Assembly: GCA_050186335.1 (NCBI GenBank)
Contig: JBFWYO010000006.1
Location: 1-64,000, forward strand
Reading direction: 5' to 3'
Length of the DNA stretch: 64,000 nt
DNA from: JBFWYO01 sp050186335
GTDB lineage: Bacteria > Pseudomonadota > Alphaproteobacteria > Bin65
The position numbers were made by a program, and so were the translations under genes. The notes beneath the pieces are model-generated. The model saw nothing but the letters and a program-made list of their open reading frames with translations. It made no database searches and was not told the origin of the DNA. Positions 37,807 to 47,226 of the stretch are shown here, one piece after another; position 1 is the stretch's first letter; every line of letters starts with the position of its first letter.

Positions 37807-39027
37807 ATGCCGACCGTCAAGATCACAAAACGCACCGTCGACGCTGCCAAGCCACAAGCCCGCGAACTGTTCTTATGGGACACCGACGTGGCTGGCTTCG
37901 GGCTGCGCGTGCGCCCGAGCGGCCATAAGACCTACCTGATCCAATATCGCATCGGCGGACGCAACACGACCCCGCAGCGCATGGCGATCGGCAACCACGG
38001 CACGTTGACGGCCGCACAGGCCCGCGCCAGGGCGAAGGAGCTGCTCGGACTGAAAGCGACCGGCAAGGATCCCGTCGGCGAGCGCCGCAAGGCACGCCAG
38101 GCCAGCACGATCGCCGACTTAGCCGATCGTTATCTGACCGACCATGCTGAGAAGCATAAGGCCGCGGCGTCCGTGAAATCCGACCGCGTGCTGATCGAAA
38201 ACGTAATCAAGCCGCGCATCGGCAAGATTCACGTGCCGGCCATCAGCCGCGCCGACGTGGCGCGAATGCACCATCAGATGCGGGCCACGCCGTATCACGC
38301 CAACAGGGCGCTCGCGGTGGTAAGTAAAATGCTGAACCTCGCGGAAGCCTGGGGTTTGCGTCCCGATTGGTCGAATCCGTGCCGACACGTGAAGCGATAC
38401 CAGGAGTCCAAGCGCGAGCGGTTTTTCAGTTCCGACGAGCTCCAGGCGATCGGCGCCGCGATCGCCAAGGCGGAAGCCGACAACACCGAACAGCCGGCGT
38501 GCCTGCTGGCGCTTCGGTTGCTCGCCTTGACCGGCATGCGCGCAAGCGAGCCGCTATCGCTCAAGTGGTCCGACGTCGATCTGCAGCGACAAGTCGCGTT
38601 CCTCAGAACTTCCAAGACCGGCGCCCGCAAGGTTGCGCTCGGCGCCGCCGCCGTGGCGCTGCTCGATGCGATACCGGAACGGGACCGCGGCGACTACGTC
38701 GTGCCGGCGCTCACGCGCGGCCAACCCCTGCCCTATGCCACGCTGGACGGCGCGTGGCGCCGGATCCGCAAGGCGGCCGGCATTCCCGATGCCAGGATGC
38801 ACGACTTTCGGCACACCGTCGGCACCCATGGCGGCCAGCTGGCGCCGAATGCGTTCATGGTCCAACACTTGCTCGGGCATACGACGATCGCCATGACCAG
38901 CCGATATGTCGAACGCGACGCCGACCCGTTGAACGCCCTGGCCGATCAGGTATCGAATCGCATCGCCGGCGCGATGAAGGGCGACAAGGCCGAAGTGATC
39001 GCGATCAAGGGCGTCAAGCGCGGCTGA
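37807..39027 (+). CDS. int: Tyrosine-type site-specific integrase
   Basis: The 406-residue protein has an N-terminal DUF4102-type arm-binding domain (MPTVKITKRTVDAAKPQ, then LFLWDTDVAGFGLRV), a SAM-like core-binding domain and a C-terminal catalytic domain. The catalytic residues visible are Arg245 (LTGMRASE), His332 and Arg335 (HDFRHT), His358 (LGHTT) and Tyr367 (SRYVE). The ATG at 37807 is preceded by a GAGGGG-type site. It lies next to attL and would drive excision and integration at tRNA-Leu. Confidence 0.95.
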   Translation: MPTVKITKRTVDAAKPQARELFLWDTDVAGFGLRVRPSGHKTYLIQYRIGGRNTTPQRMAIGNHGTLTAAQARARAKELLGLKATGKDPVGERRKARQASTIADLADRYLTDHAEKHKAAASVKSDRVLIENVIKPRIGKIHVPAISRADVARMHHQMRATPYHANRALAVVSKMLNLAEAWGLRPDWSNPCRHVKRYQESKRERFFSSDELQAIGAAIAKAEADNTEQPACLLALRLLALTGMRASEPLSLKWSDVDLQRQVAFLRTSKTGARKVALGAAAVALLDAIPERDRGDYVVPALTRGQPLPYATLDGAWRRIRKAAGIPDARMHDFRHTVGTHGGQLAPNAFMVQHLLGHTTIAMTSRYVERDADPLNALADQVSNRIAGAMKGDKAEVIAIKGVKRG

Positions 39028-39300
39028 CCGAGTCCGCCGGCGCGCGATCGGCGACACCCGGTTGACAGCGCGCCCATGATGCCGCATGATTCCCAACGGT
39101 GTTGATAGCACCTCGATGCTAATGGCGGCCCCGCCCCCGAAAGTTCTGGCGGTTTTTTTGCGCCCCGATTCTGCCGGGAGTGGGCGAATACAATACGCGC
39201 AAGCGGAATAAGCCCGCCTGTCCATTAGCAGGCTATCAGCTCCCGGTGCCGGCGCCGTCCCGTCGGCATGGCTTGATAGGCCCCCTAATGGAGCACCTCT

Positions 39301-39915
39301 ATGTCCCGTTCATTTACCGCCGCGGCGAAGCGGCATTTTCTGATCCCGAAGGGCAAGTACCGGCGCGAAGCCATGCCGGCGCTGCCCGAACACGTCGCCG
39401 AATTGCTGGTGCGCGTCACCCCGGCCGAGCGCCAGGCGCTGGAAACGATCGTAGCCACCGCCGATCTGATCGACGTGCCCGGCGCGCCGTTCCTACTGGT
39501 GCCGGCGACGCCGGCGCTGCTCGACACGCTGGCGGCCTTCGATGCCGCGCAGGCGGATCTGGAACCCGACCAAGATCGCGAAGCCTGCTGCGACCAGGAC
39601 GATGATACGGACAACGACAACGCGTATGACGTCGTGCAGCTGCCGGGCGTTGCCGCGGGGATCCCGCTCGACGACGAACAAAGCCCGGAAGTCGGCGCGC
39701 CGCCCCTGGACGCGCGCAAGAGCCGCGAGGCGATCATCGAGCGGCGACGGCTGCGATATCGGCCGGCAAAGTATGGCGGCGAGATCATCGTCGACCCGGA
39801 AGGGCGGGAACATGCCGCCTGCACGCCGGTTTTCCGCAACGGCAATTTTCGCGGCTCGCTCACGTTGCGGGCGCTGCAGTTGGCGGAGCGAGTGCGGACT
39901 CGGAAGTCAAGATAG
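39301..39915 (+). CDS. Hypothetical element protein
   Basis: The 204-residue protein has no membrane segment. It contains a central very acidic stretch (DQDDDTDNDN, about residues 97-106) and a basic C-terminus. A GGAG sits ten bases before the ATG. The family is not recognised. It lies between the integrase and the regulatory switch. The 273 bp between the integrase and this gene show no other gene. Confidence 0.6.
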   Translation: MSRSFTAAAKRHFLIPKGKYRREAMPALPEHVAELLVRVTPAERQALETIVATADLIDVPGAPFLLVPATPALLDTLAAFDAAQADLEPDQDREACCDQDDDTDNDNAYDVVQLPGVAAGIPLDDEQSPEVGAPPLDARKSREAIIERRRLRYRPAKYGGEIIVDPEGREHAACTPVFRNGNFRGSLTLRALQLAERVRTRKSR

Positions 39916-39959
39916 CGGCGCAACGGCGGGGTCGGTCGGAAACGGTCGGCCCCGTTGCG

Positions 39960-40532
39960 CTACCCGATGAGCTCGCCTTCGCGATCGTCGGCCTCGATGT
40001 GCGGCAACGCCGATCGCAGCAAGCGATCGTCGACGCGCCGCAACACGAGCGTAACGTTGATGACCGAAACGACTTCAGCGTCCATCAGTTTCATGAGTTC
40101 GGCGAGGTTGCTCGCATGCACGCCCGTTATCCGCGGCAAAGTATCCGGTCGATCATGGAATACGTAGAAGGTCGGGTTATTGATGTCGCGTTCGATCAGC
40201 TCAAGCGCACCCCATTTTTCGAAATCGCCGGCGAAGGAGCGCATGCCCGCGAACGGCTCGCCGAGCACCGCAGCGCGCTGATTGCCGATCCAGTTAAAGC
40301 GATCGGCCAGCATTACCGATGCGAGTTTCAGAGAAACAGCCGCGGCGCGCGCGACCAGCGGCAGCAGCGCGAACTCGTAAGCATTCGCACGGCCGTAACG
40401 CCGTGCACTACCAGCGGACGGCACGGCTGGGGGGATGTTGATAAACCCGCCGTGCAGCCAATTGCGCATGACCGCGCGCGGGCAACCAGTAGCGGCGGAA
40501 ATCGCGCTCGCCGGAAAAGCCACTTCTTTCAT
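39960..40532 (-). CDS. Putative HTH transcriptional regulator of the element
   Basis: The 190-residue product opens with a MerR-like winged-helix pattern: FPASAISAATGCPRAVMRNW, then a wing-like SARRYGRANAYEFAL. The C-terminal ~110 residues are unrecognised. It is the only leftward gene of the element and faces the AlpA-like gene across 126 bp, so it may act as the maintenance repressor. Confidence in the DNA-binding part is moderate, and the role is inferred from position. Confidence 0.6.
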   Translation of the reverse strand: MKEVAFPASAISAATGCPRAVMRNWLHGGFINIPPAVPSAGSARRYGRANAYEFALLPLVARAAAVSLKLASVMLADRFNWIGNQRAAVLGEPFAGMRSFAGDFEKWGALELIERDINNPTFYVFHDRPDTLPRITGVHASNLAELMKLMDAEVVSVINVTLVLRRVDDRLLRSALPHIEADDREGELIG

Positions 40533-40658
40533 CTTGCTACCCTATGACACAATGATACATGGCAGTATATCAGCCGTTTTAAATAGATCAACAAATTTTC
40601 TGTTTGACGTAAAACATAATATCAGTTAGGCATCTTAAAACTACACCGGATACCGACC
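40533..40658. promoter_or_regulatory. AT-rich divergent control region (candidate switch)
   Basis: The 126 bp between the HTH gene and the AlpA-like gene are clearly AT-rich. They contain a dyad TGATA-N10-TATCA (40553-40572) and two direct copies of ATATCAG (40567-40573 and 40619-40625). A possible -35 TTGACG at 40604-40609 faces the AlpA gene, but its -10 is weak. The arrangement resembles a lysogeny-type switch. Confidence 0.5.
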
Positions 40659-40874
40659 ATGTTCGAACAGGATCGATTGCTTACACGCCAGGAAGCCGCC
40701 GAGCGGCTCAATACGTCGCGCGGCTGGCTCGCCAAGATGGCGATCTCGGGCGCCGGCCCGAAGTTCCTGAAGCTCGGCCGACGTTGCGTCCGATACCGCG
40801 AAAGCGATCTCACGGCGTGGATTGAATCCCGGATCCGCACCAGCACCAGCGATGTCGGCGGCAACGATCAATGA
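40659..40874 (+). CDS. AlpA/excisionase-like HTH protein
   Basis: This 71-residue, single winged-helix domain protein reads LLTRQEAAERLNTSRGWLAKM, then FLKLGRRCVRYRESDLTAWI. The pattern is that of AlpA/Xis-type DNA-binding proteins that activate or assist excision in P4-like elements. Its stop overlaps the helicase start (ATGA), implying co-translation. Confidence 0.82.
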   Translation: MFEQDRLLTRQEAAERLNTSRGWLAKMAISGAGPKFLKLGRRCVRYRESDLTAWIESRIRTSTSDVGGNDQ

Positions 40875-42247
40875 CCACCGCTGAACCGCCCCGGCGCGAG
40901 GAAGATCCAATTCGCCGCGCCGCGCGGGAGGCGCAGGAGATCAAGGTGCGCGAGGTCGGCGCCAATAAGCTGGCGGCGCTGGTGCTCGGCAATCACCTAC
41001 TGATGCAGGACGCGGTCGGCTCGATGTTCATGTACAACGGCCGCCACTGGGAGCCGATTACCGACGAGTCGCTGCTCTCGCTGATCTTCTCATACGAGAA
41101 CGAAAGCACGACCACCGCCACGCGCCGCAACGAGGCGCTGAACTACATCAAGGCGGCCACCCACTACCGCGAGCTGCAATGGGGCCGCGTAGGCGATTGG
41201 GAGATTGCGACAGAGAGCGGCGTGGCCGACGTCGCGACCGGCGCCGTGCGCGCGCACCGGGCCGACGATTATCTCGAATCCGTGATCCCATGGCCGTGGC
41301 AACCCGATGCGCGCTGCGTGTTGTGGCGCAAGTTTCTCGGCGAATCGTTCGGCGACGATCTCGACAAATGGGACGCGCTGCAGGAATTCTTCGGATACGT
41401 CGCTCTGCCGCACGCCAAGCTAAAACGCGCGCTCCTGCTCTACGGGCCGAGCGATACCGGCAAATCGGTGGTACTCCACGTCCTCCGCTGCATGGTCGGC
41501 GCCGAGCACACCGCTTCGCTCGGCGTGCAGCACATGGACGATCCGCGGCGCCTGTTCGCCCTGGTCGGCAAGCGGCTCAACATAATTAGCGAAATTTCGA
41601 CCGATGCCATGGTCGCCGACGGCGGCTTCAAGGCGCTGGTATCGACCGAAGAATCCGTTCTGGTCGATCCGAAGTTCAAGAACGCTTTCTCCTATCGACC
41701 GACCTGCAAACACGCGATCGCGACCAACACGCTGCCATTCGTCAGCGATCGAACAGCGGCGACCTTTAATCGGCTGTTGCTGATTCCGTTCTCCAACACC
41801 GTGGCGGCGAGCGACCAAGATCCAGAGCTGTTCGACAAGCTGGCGGCGGAAATGCCCGGCATCTTGCAGTGGGCGGCGGCAGGCGCTCGGCGCCTGGCCG
41901 ACCGCAAAGGCCGATGGACCGAAGTGGCGGCGGGCGCTGAGGTCATGGCCGAATTTAAGACCGACAGCAACCCGGTCCTGGGTTTCGTGGCCGAGCGAAT
42001 GGTCCCGGACCCCGACGATGCAACGCCGCTCGCCGCGATCGTGCGTAGCTTCAATGCATGGTTCGGCGGTCGATCGCATGACGCGCGGTGGATCGGCAAA
42101 CGCCTGCGCGCCGCCGGCTACACCATCGGCCCGGCGCGATCTAACGGCGTGGTGGCGAAATGCCTGATCGGGTTTCGGCTGAGCGGCAATGACGTGTCCG
42201 AGCCGCCGGCCGCGTCGGAAGCATGGACGACCGGTGACACGCCATGA
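40871..42247 (+). CDS. P4/D5-type SF3 helicase (phage/plasmid primase family)
   Basis: The 458-residue protein has a D5_N-like N-terminus and an SF3 helicase core. Walker A is LLYGPSDTGKS (about residues 189-199), the Walker B region is LNIISEIST, and a sensor/arginine region ATNTLPFVSDRTAATFNRLL follows. No TOPRIM or other primase domain is visible N-terminally, so it is probably helicase only and would borrow a host primase. It would open the element's origin. An iteron-like cluster begins 48 bp downstream of its stop. Confidence 0.88.
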   Translation: MTTAEPPRREEDPIRRAAREAQEIKVREVGANKLAALVLGNHLLMQDAVGSMFMYNGRHWEPITDESLLSLIFSYENESTTTATRRNEALNYIKAATHYRELQWGRVGDWEIATESGVADVATGAVRAHRADDYLESVIPWPWQPDARCVLWRKFLGESFGDDLDKWDALQEFFGYVALPHAKLKRALLLYGPSDTGKSVVLHVLRCMVGAEHTASLGVQHMDDPRRLFALVGKRLNIISEISTDAMVADGGFKALVSTEESVLVDPKFKNAFSYRPTCKHAIATNTLPFVSDRTAATFNRLLLIPFSNTVAASDQDPELFDKLAAEMPGILQWAAAGARRLADRKGRWTEVAAGAEVMAEFKTDSNPVLGFVAERMVPDPDDATPLAAIVRSFNAWFGGRSHDARWIGKRLRAAGYTIGPARSNGVVAKCLIGFRLSGNDVSEPPAASEAWTTGDTP

Positions 42248-42294
42248 TGCGCCGCCGCCTCTCCCCTCAACGAGAGATGGAGCAAAATTGTCTC

Positions 42295-42526
42295 GGTTAC
42301 AAAATGGACCGCTCAGAGCGCCATTTGGTAACCGGTGTAACCGGCAGTAACCGACAGAGTGGGGCCTTGCGGTTACAGCGCAAACCAGCCGCGCCGTTGG
42401 CGTTGCCGCCGTTATTGGCCAACTGTAACCAAGTAACCGCACCCTCCTTAATAGAAACAGTAAAAATGTATGTATATGGCCTTATAGGGGGGGGTTGGAA
42501 AATCCGGTTACCGGTTACTCGGTTAC
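42295..42526. other. Candidate replication origin: ten GGTTAC iterons and an AT-rich core
   Basis: GGTTAC or its complement GTAACC occurs ten times in 232 bp, starting at 42295, 42328, 42337, 42347, 42371, 42425, 42433, 42506, 42513 and 42521. Several are 7-10 bp apart. Between the seventh and eighth copies lies an AT-rich stretch (about 42447-42487). The cluster follows the helicase gene directly. An ORF crosses it but shows no protein-like composition. The arrangement fits an iteron origin with a DNA-unwinding element. Confidence 0.65.
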
Positions 42527-42634
42527 ACGAGTGCGGCGAGTTGCTCCCGCCCTGCCCGCTGCCGCTGCATCAAATGTTCGCTTCCCGTGAAACATCGAGC
42601 GCGATCGGGCGCCCCAACCCAGTGGAGATTGTGA

Positions 42635-42889
42635 ATGGCAACGAACAGTGAAGCCGGCCCGGATGCCGAAGCGGTGAGGTGCTGCGCTCGGCCGATCCTT
42701 CGGGTTGCGCATAGCTTGGTCGAGCAGGGACAGACGGCAGATGGAGTCGGGTTGTCGCTGATCACCGTCGGGCTGCTGATCTTGATCCACAAACTCGGGC
42801 CTGACCAGGCGACCGCCGCGCTTGTCGGCGCCGCACTCGCTCAGAACCTGCGAGTTACTGGCGTGCCTAAAGGCACGAAGGCTCACTGA
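42635..42889 (+). CDS. Small putative membrane protein
   Basis: The 84-residue product has one hydrophobic stretch (GVGLSLITVGLLILIHKLG). GGAG lies about ten bases before the ATG. The family is unknown. It lies just after the candidate origin, before the capsid region. Confidence 0.45.
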   Translation: MATNSEAGPDAEAVRCCARPILRVAHSLVEQGQTADGVGLSLITVGLLILIHKLGPDQATAALVGAALAQNLRVTGVPKGTKAH

Positions 42890-43256
42890 CCAGGTGGCAG
42901 GGGGGATCAAATCTCTGCAACCGCCCTGCCTGTGGACCGGTGACGCGTCGTGCACGCGTCGCCGCGAAATGGGAAAACTTTTTTTTCGGTGGTCGTGCCG
43001 TGAAAGAATCGAAGATGCGAGATCGAGATATATTCTTCTTGCAACGCCAGCGCGCCGCCGGTATATCAACTTTGTCTCTCGCGTTGAGAGCCGATGCCGC
43101 CCACGGCGGCCCGGCGACCTCAACAAAGTATCGCACGACGGCCCACGGCCCGACCGCGCTACCGAAGGCAAGGTGCGCTGCATCCGCGGCGCAGTTCAAC
43201 CTTGGCCGCCGGTGGCGCTTTTGTTTTCCGGCCGGCCGTAGCGAAGGAGACAGGCC
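42890..43256. other. Gene-free interval before the capsid gene
   Basis: No supported coding region is seen in these 367 bp. A perfect 7-bp hairpin (GACGCGT at 42942-42948 with ACGCGTC at 42954-42960) is followed 18 bases later by eight T (42979-42986). The distance is too long for a standard terminator. GAAGGAGACAG at the right edge is the ribosome-binding site of the capsid gene. Confidence 0.45.
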
Positions 43257-44681
43257 ATGGTTACCAAAACCAAGCTCAAATACGAGGATCTGCAGCTTCG
43301 CGTCCGCGCCGAGCTGGCGAAGCACGGCGTCGATGGCGGATTTCTCGACAAAGAACGCCGGACCGCGACCTGGGACGAGCTGCAGGAAAATCGCGCGACA
43401 GTCCGGCGCGTGATCAATGAACTCGTGGCCGACGAAACGTCGGCACCGGGCGTTCAACACCGCGACGCGGTGCTGGGCCGACTGGAAATCGTGGATTATC
43501 TCGGCGACGTCGTCGCCGGCCTGTCCAAGGAAATGGATTTTCGCGACAGCAACGGCAGCCGCGAGCCGGGTACGAACCTGGCGGCAGCCATGGGCGGGGT
43601 CGATCCGTCCGCCTATCGCCGCGACGGCGCGGCCGGCAGCGGCCAGCGTTTCGTCGACTTGAAAACCGGTGCGGAACTGCGGGCCTTGGGGCCGAAAGAC
43701 AGCTTCGCCTCGACGCTTCGCGGCGACTACGGGCGCAGCTCGTTGACGTTCGGCGATTTCGTGGCCGGCGCCGTCACCGGCCGCTGGCGCAATCCCGAGC
43801 ACCAGGCGGAAGCGCGCACGATGTCGATCGGCGTCGACGCCGGCGGCGGCTACATGGTGCCGGCGCCGCTGAGCTCTCAATTCATCGATCTGGCGCGCGC
43901 GCAAATGCAGGTGCAGGCGGCGGGCGCGACCATGATCCCGATGGATACGAAAACGCTCGATCTGGCGCGCAACGCCGGCGATGCGACTGCGGCGTGGAAG
44001 GCCGAGAACGCTGCCGCCTCGTTTTCCGACATGACGCTGGAACGCGTCCAGCTGAGCTGTGAGACCGTCATGGCGGCGATCCGGCTGTCGAACGAATTGT
44101 TCGACGATGCGCCGAATATCGGCCAGGTGATCGAAAGCAGCCTGTCGCAAGCCATGGCGCTCGAAATGGATCGCGTCTGTCTCGAAGGTTCCGGCACCTC
44201 GCCGGAACCGTGCGGCATCTACAACGCGGCGGGCACGCTCGATATCGACAACGCCGAGGCCGCGTTGACCGATTACGACCAGTTCAGCCGGGCGGTCGAA
44301 CAGATCCGCACCCAGCACCACGAACCGAACGCGATCTTGCTGCATCCGCAGACGCTGGGCCGGCTCGATCGTCTGAAAGACACGACCGACCAGCCGCTGC
44401 AGGCGCCGCCGTCGTGGCAGGGGCTGACCAAGCTACCGACCGCGCAAATCAGCACAACGATGCTCGGCTCGCCGTCGCTGTTGGCCGCGTATATCGCCAA
44501 GTGGTCGGAAATGCTGATCGGCGTCCGGCGCGAAATCAAAGTCGAATTTTCGATGGTCGCCGCGAGCGGCAGCGACAGCGCCTTCCTGCAGTACCAGATT
44601 TGGGTACGCGCCGTGGCTCGCATGGATGTTCAGCTCATGCGTCCGCGTGCGTTCTGCACCATCAAGCGGTTGCCCGCATAA
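43257..44681 (+). CDS. HK97-type phage major capsid protein
   Basis: The 474-residue product has an N-terminal ~110 residues that are helical and charged, like an HK97 scaffold (delta) domain. The capsid fold follows (DAGGGYMVPAPLSSQFIDLAR, AAWKAENAAASFSD, GSGTSPEPCGIYNAAG). A strong GAAGGAGA site sits before the ATG at 43257. No prohead protease gene is seen nearby, although the scaffold-like part would need cleavage in a classical HK97 scheme. The stop overlaps the next start (TAATG). Confidence 0.93.
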   Translation: MVTKTKLKYEDLQLRVRAELAKHGVDGGFLDKERRTATWDELQENRATVRRVINELVADETSAPGVQHRDAVLGRLEIVDYLGDVVAGLSKEMDFRDSNGSREPGTNLAAAMGGVDPSAYRRDGAAGSGQRFVDLKTGAELRALGPKDSFASTLRGDYGRSSLTFGDFVAGAVTGRWRNPEHQAEARTMSIGVDAGGGYMVPAPLSSQFIDLARAQMQVQAAGATMIPMDTKTLDLARNAGDATAAWKAENAAASFSDMTLERVQLSCETVMAAIRLSNELFDDAPNIGQVIESSLSQAMALEMDRVCLEGSGTSPEPCGIYNAAGTLDIDNAEAALTDYDQFSRAVEQIRTQHHEPNAILLHPQTLGRLDRLKDTTDQPLQAPPSWQGLTKLPTAQISTTMLGSPSLLAAYIAKWSEMLIGVRREIKVEFSMVAASGSDSAFLQYQIWVRAVARMDVQLMRPRAFCTIKRLPA

Positions 44682-44929
44682 TGCTGCGGCACCGCAAAAA
44701 GGCACGCCCTGGCGAGCGAAAGCTGGCCGTGGGCGCTGGCGGGAGGGAGTCCGGCGGCGGCATCGCCGCCGGACTCTCCGCATATTCCGATCTGTTCGGC
44801 GAAGATCAGTTTTTCGAAGTCGAACGGGCATACCGCGCCATGGTTGATCGGTACGGCCAGGTGCAGACCGATTACACGATCAAGCAATACATCCGCCAAG
44901 CGCTGCTGCAGCGGCTGGCGAAGCGATAG
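44681..44929 (+). CDS. Small basic protein between capsid and tape measure
   Basis: This 82-residue protein has an Arg/Lys-rich N-terminus and a helical C-terminus (FFEVERAYRAMVDRYGQVQ). It is coupled to the capsid gene by a one-base stop-start overlap. It occupies the place where connector and tail genes would normally lie. The function is unknown. Confidence 0.6.
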   Translation: MLRHRKKARPGERKLAVGAGGRESGGGIAAGLSAYSDLFGEDQFFEVERAYRAMVDRYGQVQTDYTIKQYIRQALLQRLAKR

Positions 44930-44941
44930 GGTCGCCGCACA

Positions 44942-47203
44942 ATGGCAACTGACCTCGACACATTGATCGTCAGGCTGTCGGCCGATACCGCCGGGCTGCA
45001 GGCCGAGATGAAGAAGGCCAACGACGCGATCGCCAAGGCGATGGTCGACGCGAACCGGCGTTTCGAGCAGGCGCGCGCCGGCGCGGAAAAGCTCACCAAC
45101 TTTATGAGCGGCGCGTTGCGTACCGCACTCGCCGGCCTGTCGGTCCGCAAGATCGTCGACATGACGCGCGAAACCTTGGAATGGTCCAAGGCGACTCTCG
45201 ACGTGTCGCGCACGCTCGGCACGACCACCGATTTTCTGCAGGAAATGGAAGTGGCCGGCAGCAAGGTCGGCCTGACGATGGAGCAGACGCGCGATGCGCT
45301 GGCGCGGCTCGCCAAGGCGCTCGCCGAAACCGCAGCCGGCAAGGGCGAGGCGAAAGACCTGTTCGATGCGCTCGGCTTGGGCGCGCGCGACGCCGGCGGC
45401 CAGGTGAAAAGCCTGACCGCCTTCATTCCCGAATTGGCGAACAAACTGAAATCGCTCGGCCAGGGCGATCAATATCTGGTCGGCCTCAAGATGTTCGGCG
45501 AAAAGAACGCCGGTTTCGTCGACGCGCTGAAACAAGGCGCGGACGGCCTGCGGGCCATGGGCGAGGAAGCGCGCCGAACCGGGCAAATTCTCAATTACGA
45601 CTTGATCCGCGCGAATGCCGAGCTGGCGAACAAGCTGATCGAGCTGGAACGCGCCAGCGGGCAAAGCCTACGCGAAGCGTTGAGCAACCTTGCCCCGCTG
45701 CTGATCCGGCTGTCGGAACTCGGCCGCGATGCCGCCAAGGCGATCGGCGACCTGGCCGAATCGATGAAAGACCTGGACGAACGCTCGACCGCGACCATCC
45801 GCAAAGAACTCGACATGGCGCGGCAGGAGCTTGAAATTCGCAAGAAGGCGGCCGACGCCGGACGCATCAGCAAACCGAGCACGGCCTGGGATCGCGGCTT
45901 TCTGGGCGAGGAAATCCCCGGCGATCGCTGGGGCCTGCGCGAAATGGACGATCCGTCGCTGGCCGAGAGCATCCGCGTGCGCGAGGATGCGCTGCGCCGC
46001 CGCGCCATGCAGCAGGACGCCGACCGCAAGCGCGCCGACCGAACGCCGGCGACGTCCAGCACGTTGTCGATCTTGAGCCTCGACCAGAACGCAAAGCGCT
46101 CGGCCGAGCAGCTGCAGAAGATCATCGAGGATCTCGAGGCCGCCAACTCGGCGTTGTTCGCCGAGATCCGCGACGGCGGCAGCGCCGCGGCGGCCGAGTA
46201 TGAAAAGCTCGCACAGAAACTGGCGAAGCTGAGCCCAACGGCCGAACAGCAAAAAGCCATCAAGGATCTGTTCGACAACAACCAGGCGCTGCAGTTCCAG
46301 AAAACCATCGTCGATATCAATCGCGACAGCGAGAAGCAGCAGGCGATCCAGTCCGCGATCGTGTCGGGCAACCAGGATCTGATCCCGATCATCGAGGCGC
46401 AGTTTGCCGCCAAGCAGCGGTTCACCAACCTGGGCGAGAAAGAGCTTGCCGACCTGGCGGCAGCGGTCCGGCTAAACGAAGATATGAAAAAGGCGGTCGA
46501 CCGCGCGAAAGCGTCGGCCGACGAACTGCGCAACACGTTCAATTCGGTGGCCGACATCATGGGGACCGCCATGGTTGACACGATTTTCGACTCGGCGAAC
46601 GCCTGGAAGATTTGGCAAAACGCGGCGATGGCGGCACTCAGGGAAGTGCTCAACGAACTGATCAAGCTGTCGCTGACCAATCCGCTAAAGAACATGATCC
46701 CCGGCAACAATTATCCGACCATCGGCGGCTTCGGCGACATTTTCGGCAGCCTGTTCGGCTCGGGTGCCGAATCCGCCGCATCGCTCGGCGCCGGCGTGGC
46801 CGGCGGCTTCCTCGGCTTCGCCGAGGGCGGCCCGGTCAAGGGCGGCGTGCCGATCATCGTCGGCGAAAAAGGCCCGGAATTGTGGGTGCCGCCGGGCGAC
46901 GGCAAGATCATTCCGAACGATCAACTCAGGGTGCCGGCTACGTTCGATCTACCGGCATGGAACCTGGGCGCTGCCAACAACAACGCCACCGGGCAAGGCG
47001 AATGCGGTTGCAAGACGATTGTCACGATCAACAATCAATCGGGCGCGCAAGCTACGGCAACGGAAAAGCAGCCGCAGATCGGAATTCGCGAAATCGAAGT
47101 GTTCATCAGCAACGCTGCAGCGAAGGACGTTAAAACCGGCGGGCCGCTCGCACGATCGATCGAGAATACATTCGGACAGCGCCGCTCGGGCGTGACTCGC
47201 TGA
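44942..47203 (+). CDS. Phage tail tape-measure protein
   Basis: The 753-residue protein is rich in long helices and coiled coils. The N-terminus LIVRLSADTAGLQAEMKKAN and the C-terminal GFAEGGPVKGGVPIIVGEKG (about residues 620-650) are classic tape-measure signatures. In siphophages this protein sets tail length. No tail-tube, tail chaperone or tail-tip genes accompany it, which is unusual. Its ATG follows the small gene by 12 bases. Confidence 0.88.
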   Translation: MATDLDTLIVRLSADTAGLQAEMKKANDAIAKAMVDANRRFEQARAGAEKLTNFMSGALRTALAGLSVRKIVDMTRETLEWSKATLDVSRTLGTTTDFLQEMEVAGSKVGLTMEQTRDALARLAKALAETAAGKGEAKDLFDALGLGARDAGGQVKSLTAFIPELANKLKSLGQGDQYLVGLKMFGEKNAGFVDALKQGADGLRAMGEEARRTGQILNYDLIRANAELANKLIELERASGQSLREALSNLAPLLIRLSELGRDAAKAIGDLAESMKDLDERSTATIRKELDMARQELEIRKKAADAGRISKPSTAWDRGFLGEEIPGDRWGLREMDDPSLAESIRVREDALRRRAMQQDADRKRADRTPATSSTLSILSLDQNAKRSAEQLQKIIEDLEAANSALFAEIRDGGSAAAAEYEKLAQKLAKLSPTAEQQKAIKDLFDNNQALQFQKTIVDINRDSEKQQAIQSAIVSGNQDLIPIIEAQFAAKQRFTNLGEKELADLAAAVRLNEDMKKAVDRAKASADELRNTFNSVADIMGTAMVDTIFDSANAWKIWQNAAMAALREVLNELIKLSLTNPLKNMIPGNNYPTIGGFGDIFGSLFGSGAESAASLGAGVAGGFLGFAEGGPVKGGVPIIVGEKGPELWVPPGDGKIIPNDQLRVPATFDLPAWNLGAANNNATGQGECGCKTIVTINNQSGAQATATEKQPQIGIREIEVFISNAAAKDVKTGGPLARSIENTFGQRRSGVTR

Positions 47204-47226
47204 TCGAAGACGAAGCAATTGCAGCC

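Noticed and set aside
42244..42651. 135-codon frame starting in the helicase stop (ATGA)
   Set aside because: The overlap looked like coupling, but the translation has no protein-like composition and passes straight through the GGTTAC repeats. The origin reading explains the region better.
42940..43413. 157-codon frame overlapping the capsid start
   Set aside because: It overlaps the well-supported capsid gene by about 150 bp and has low-complexity composition.
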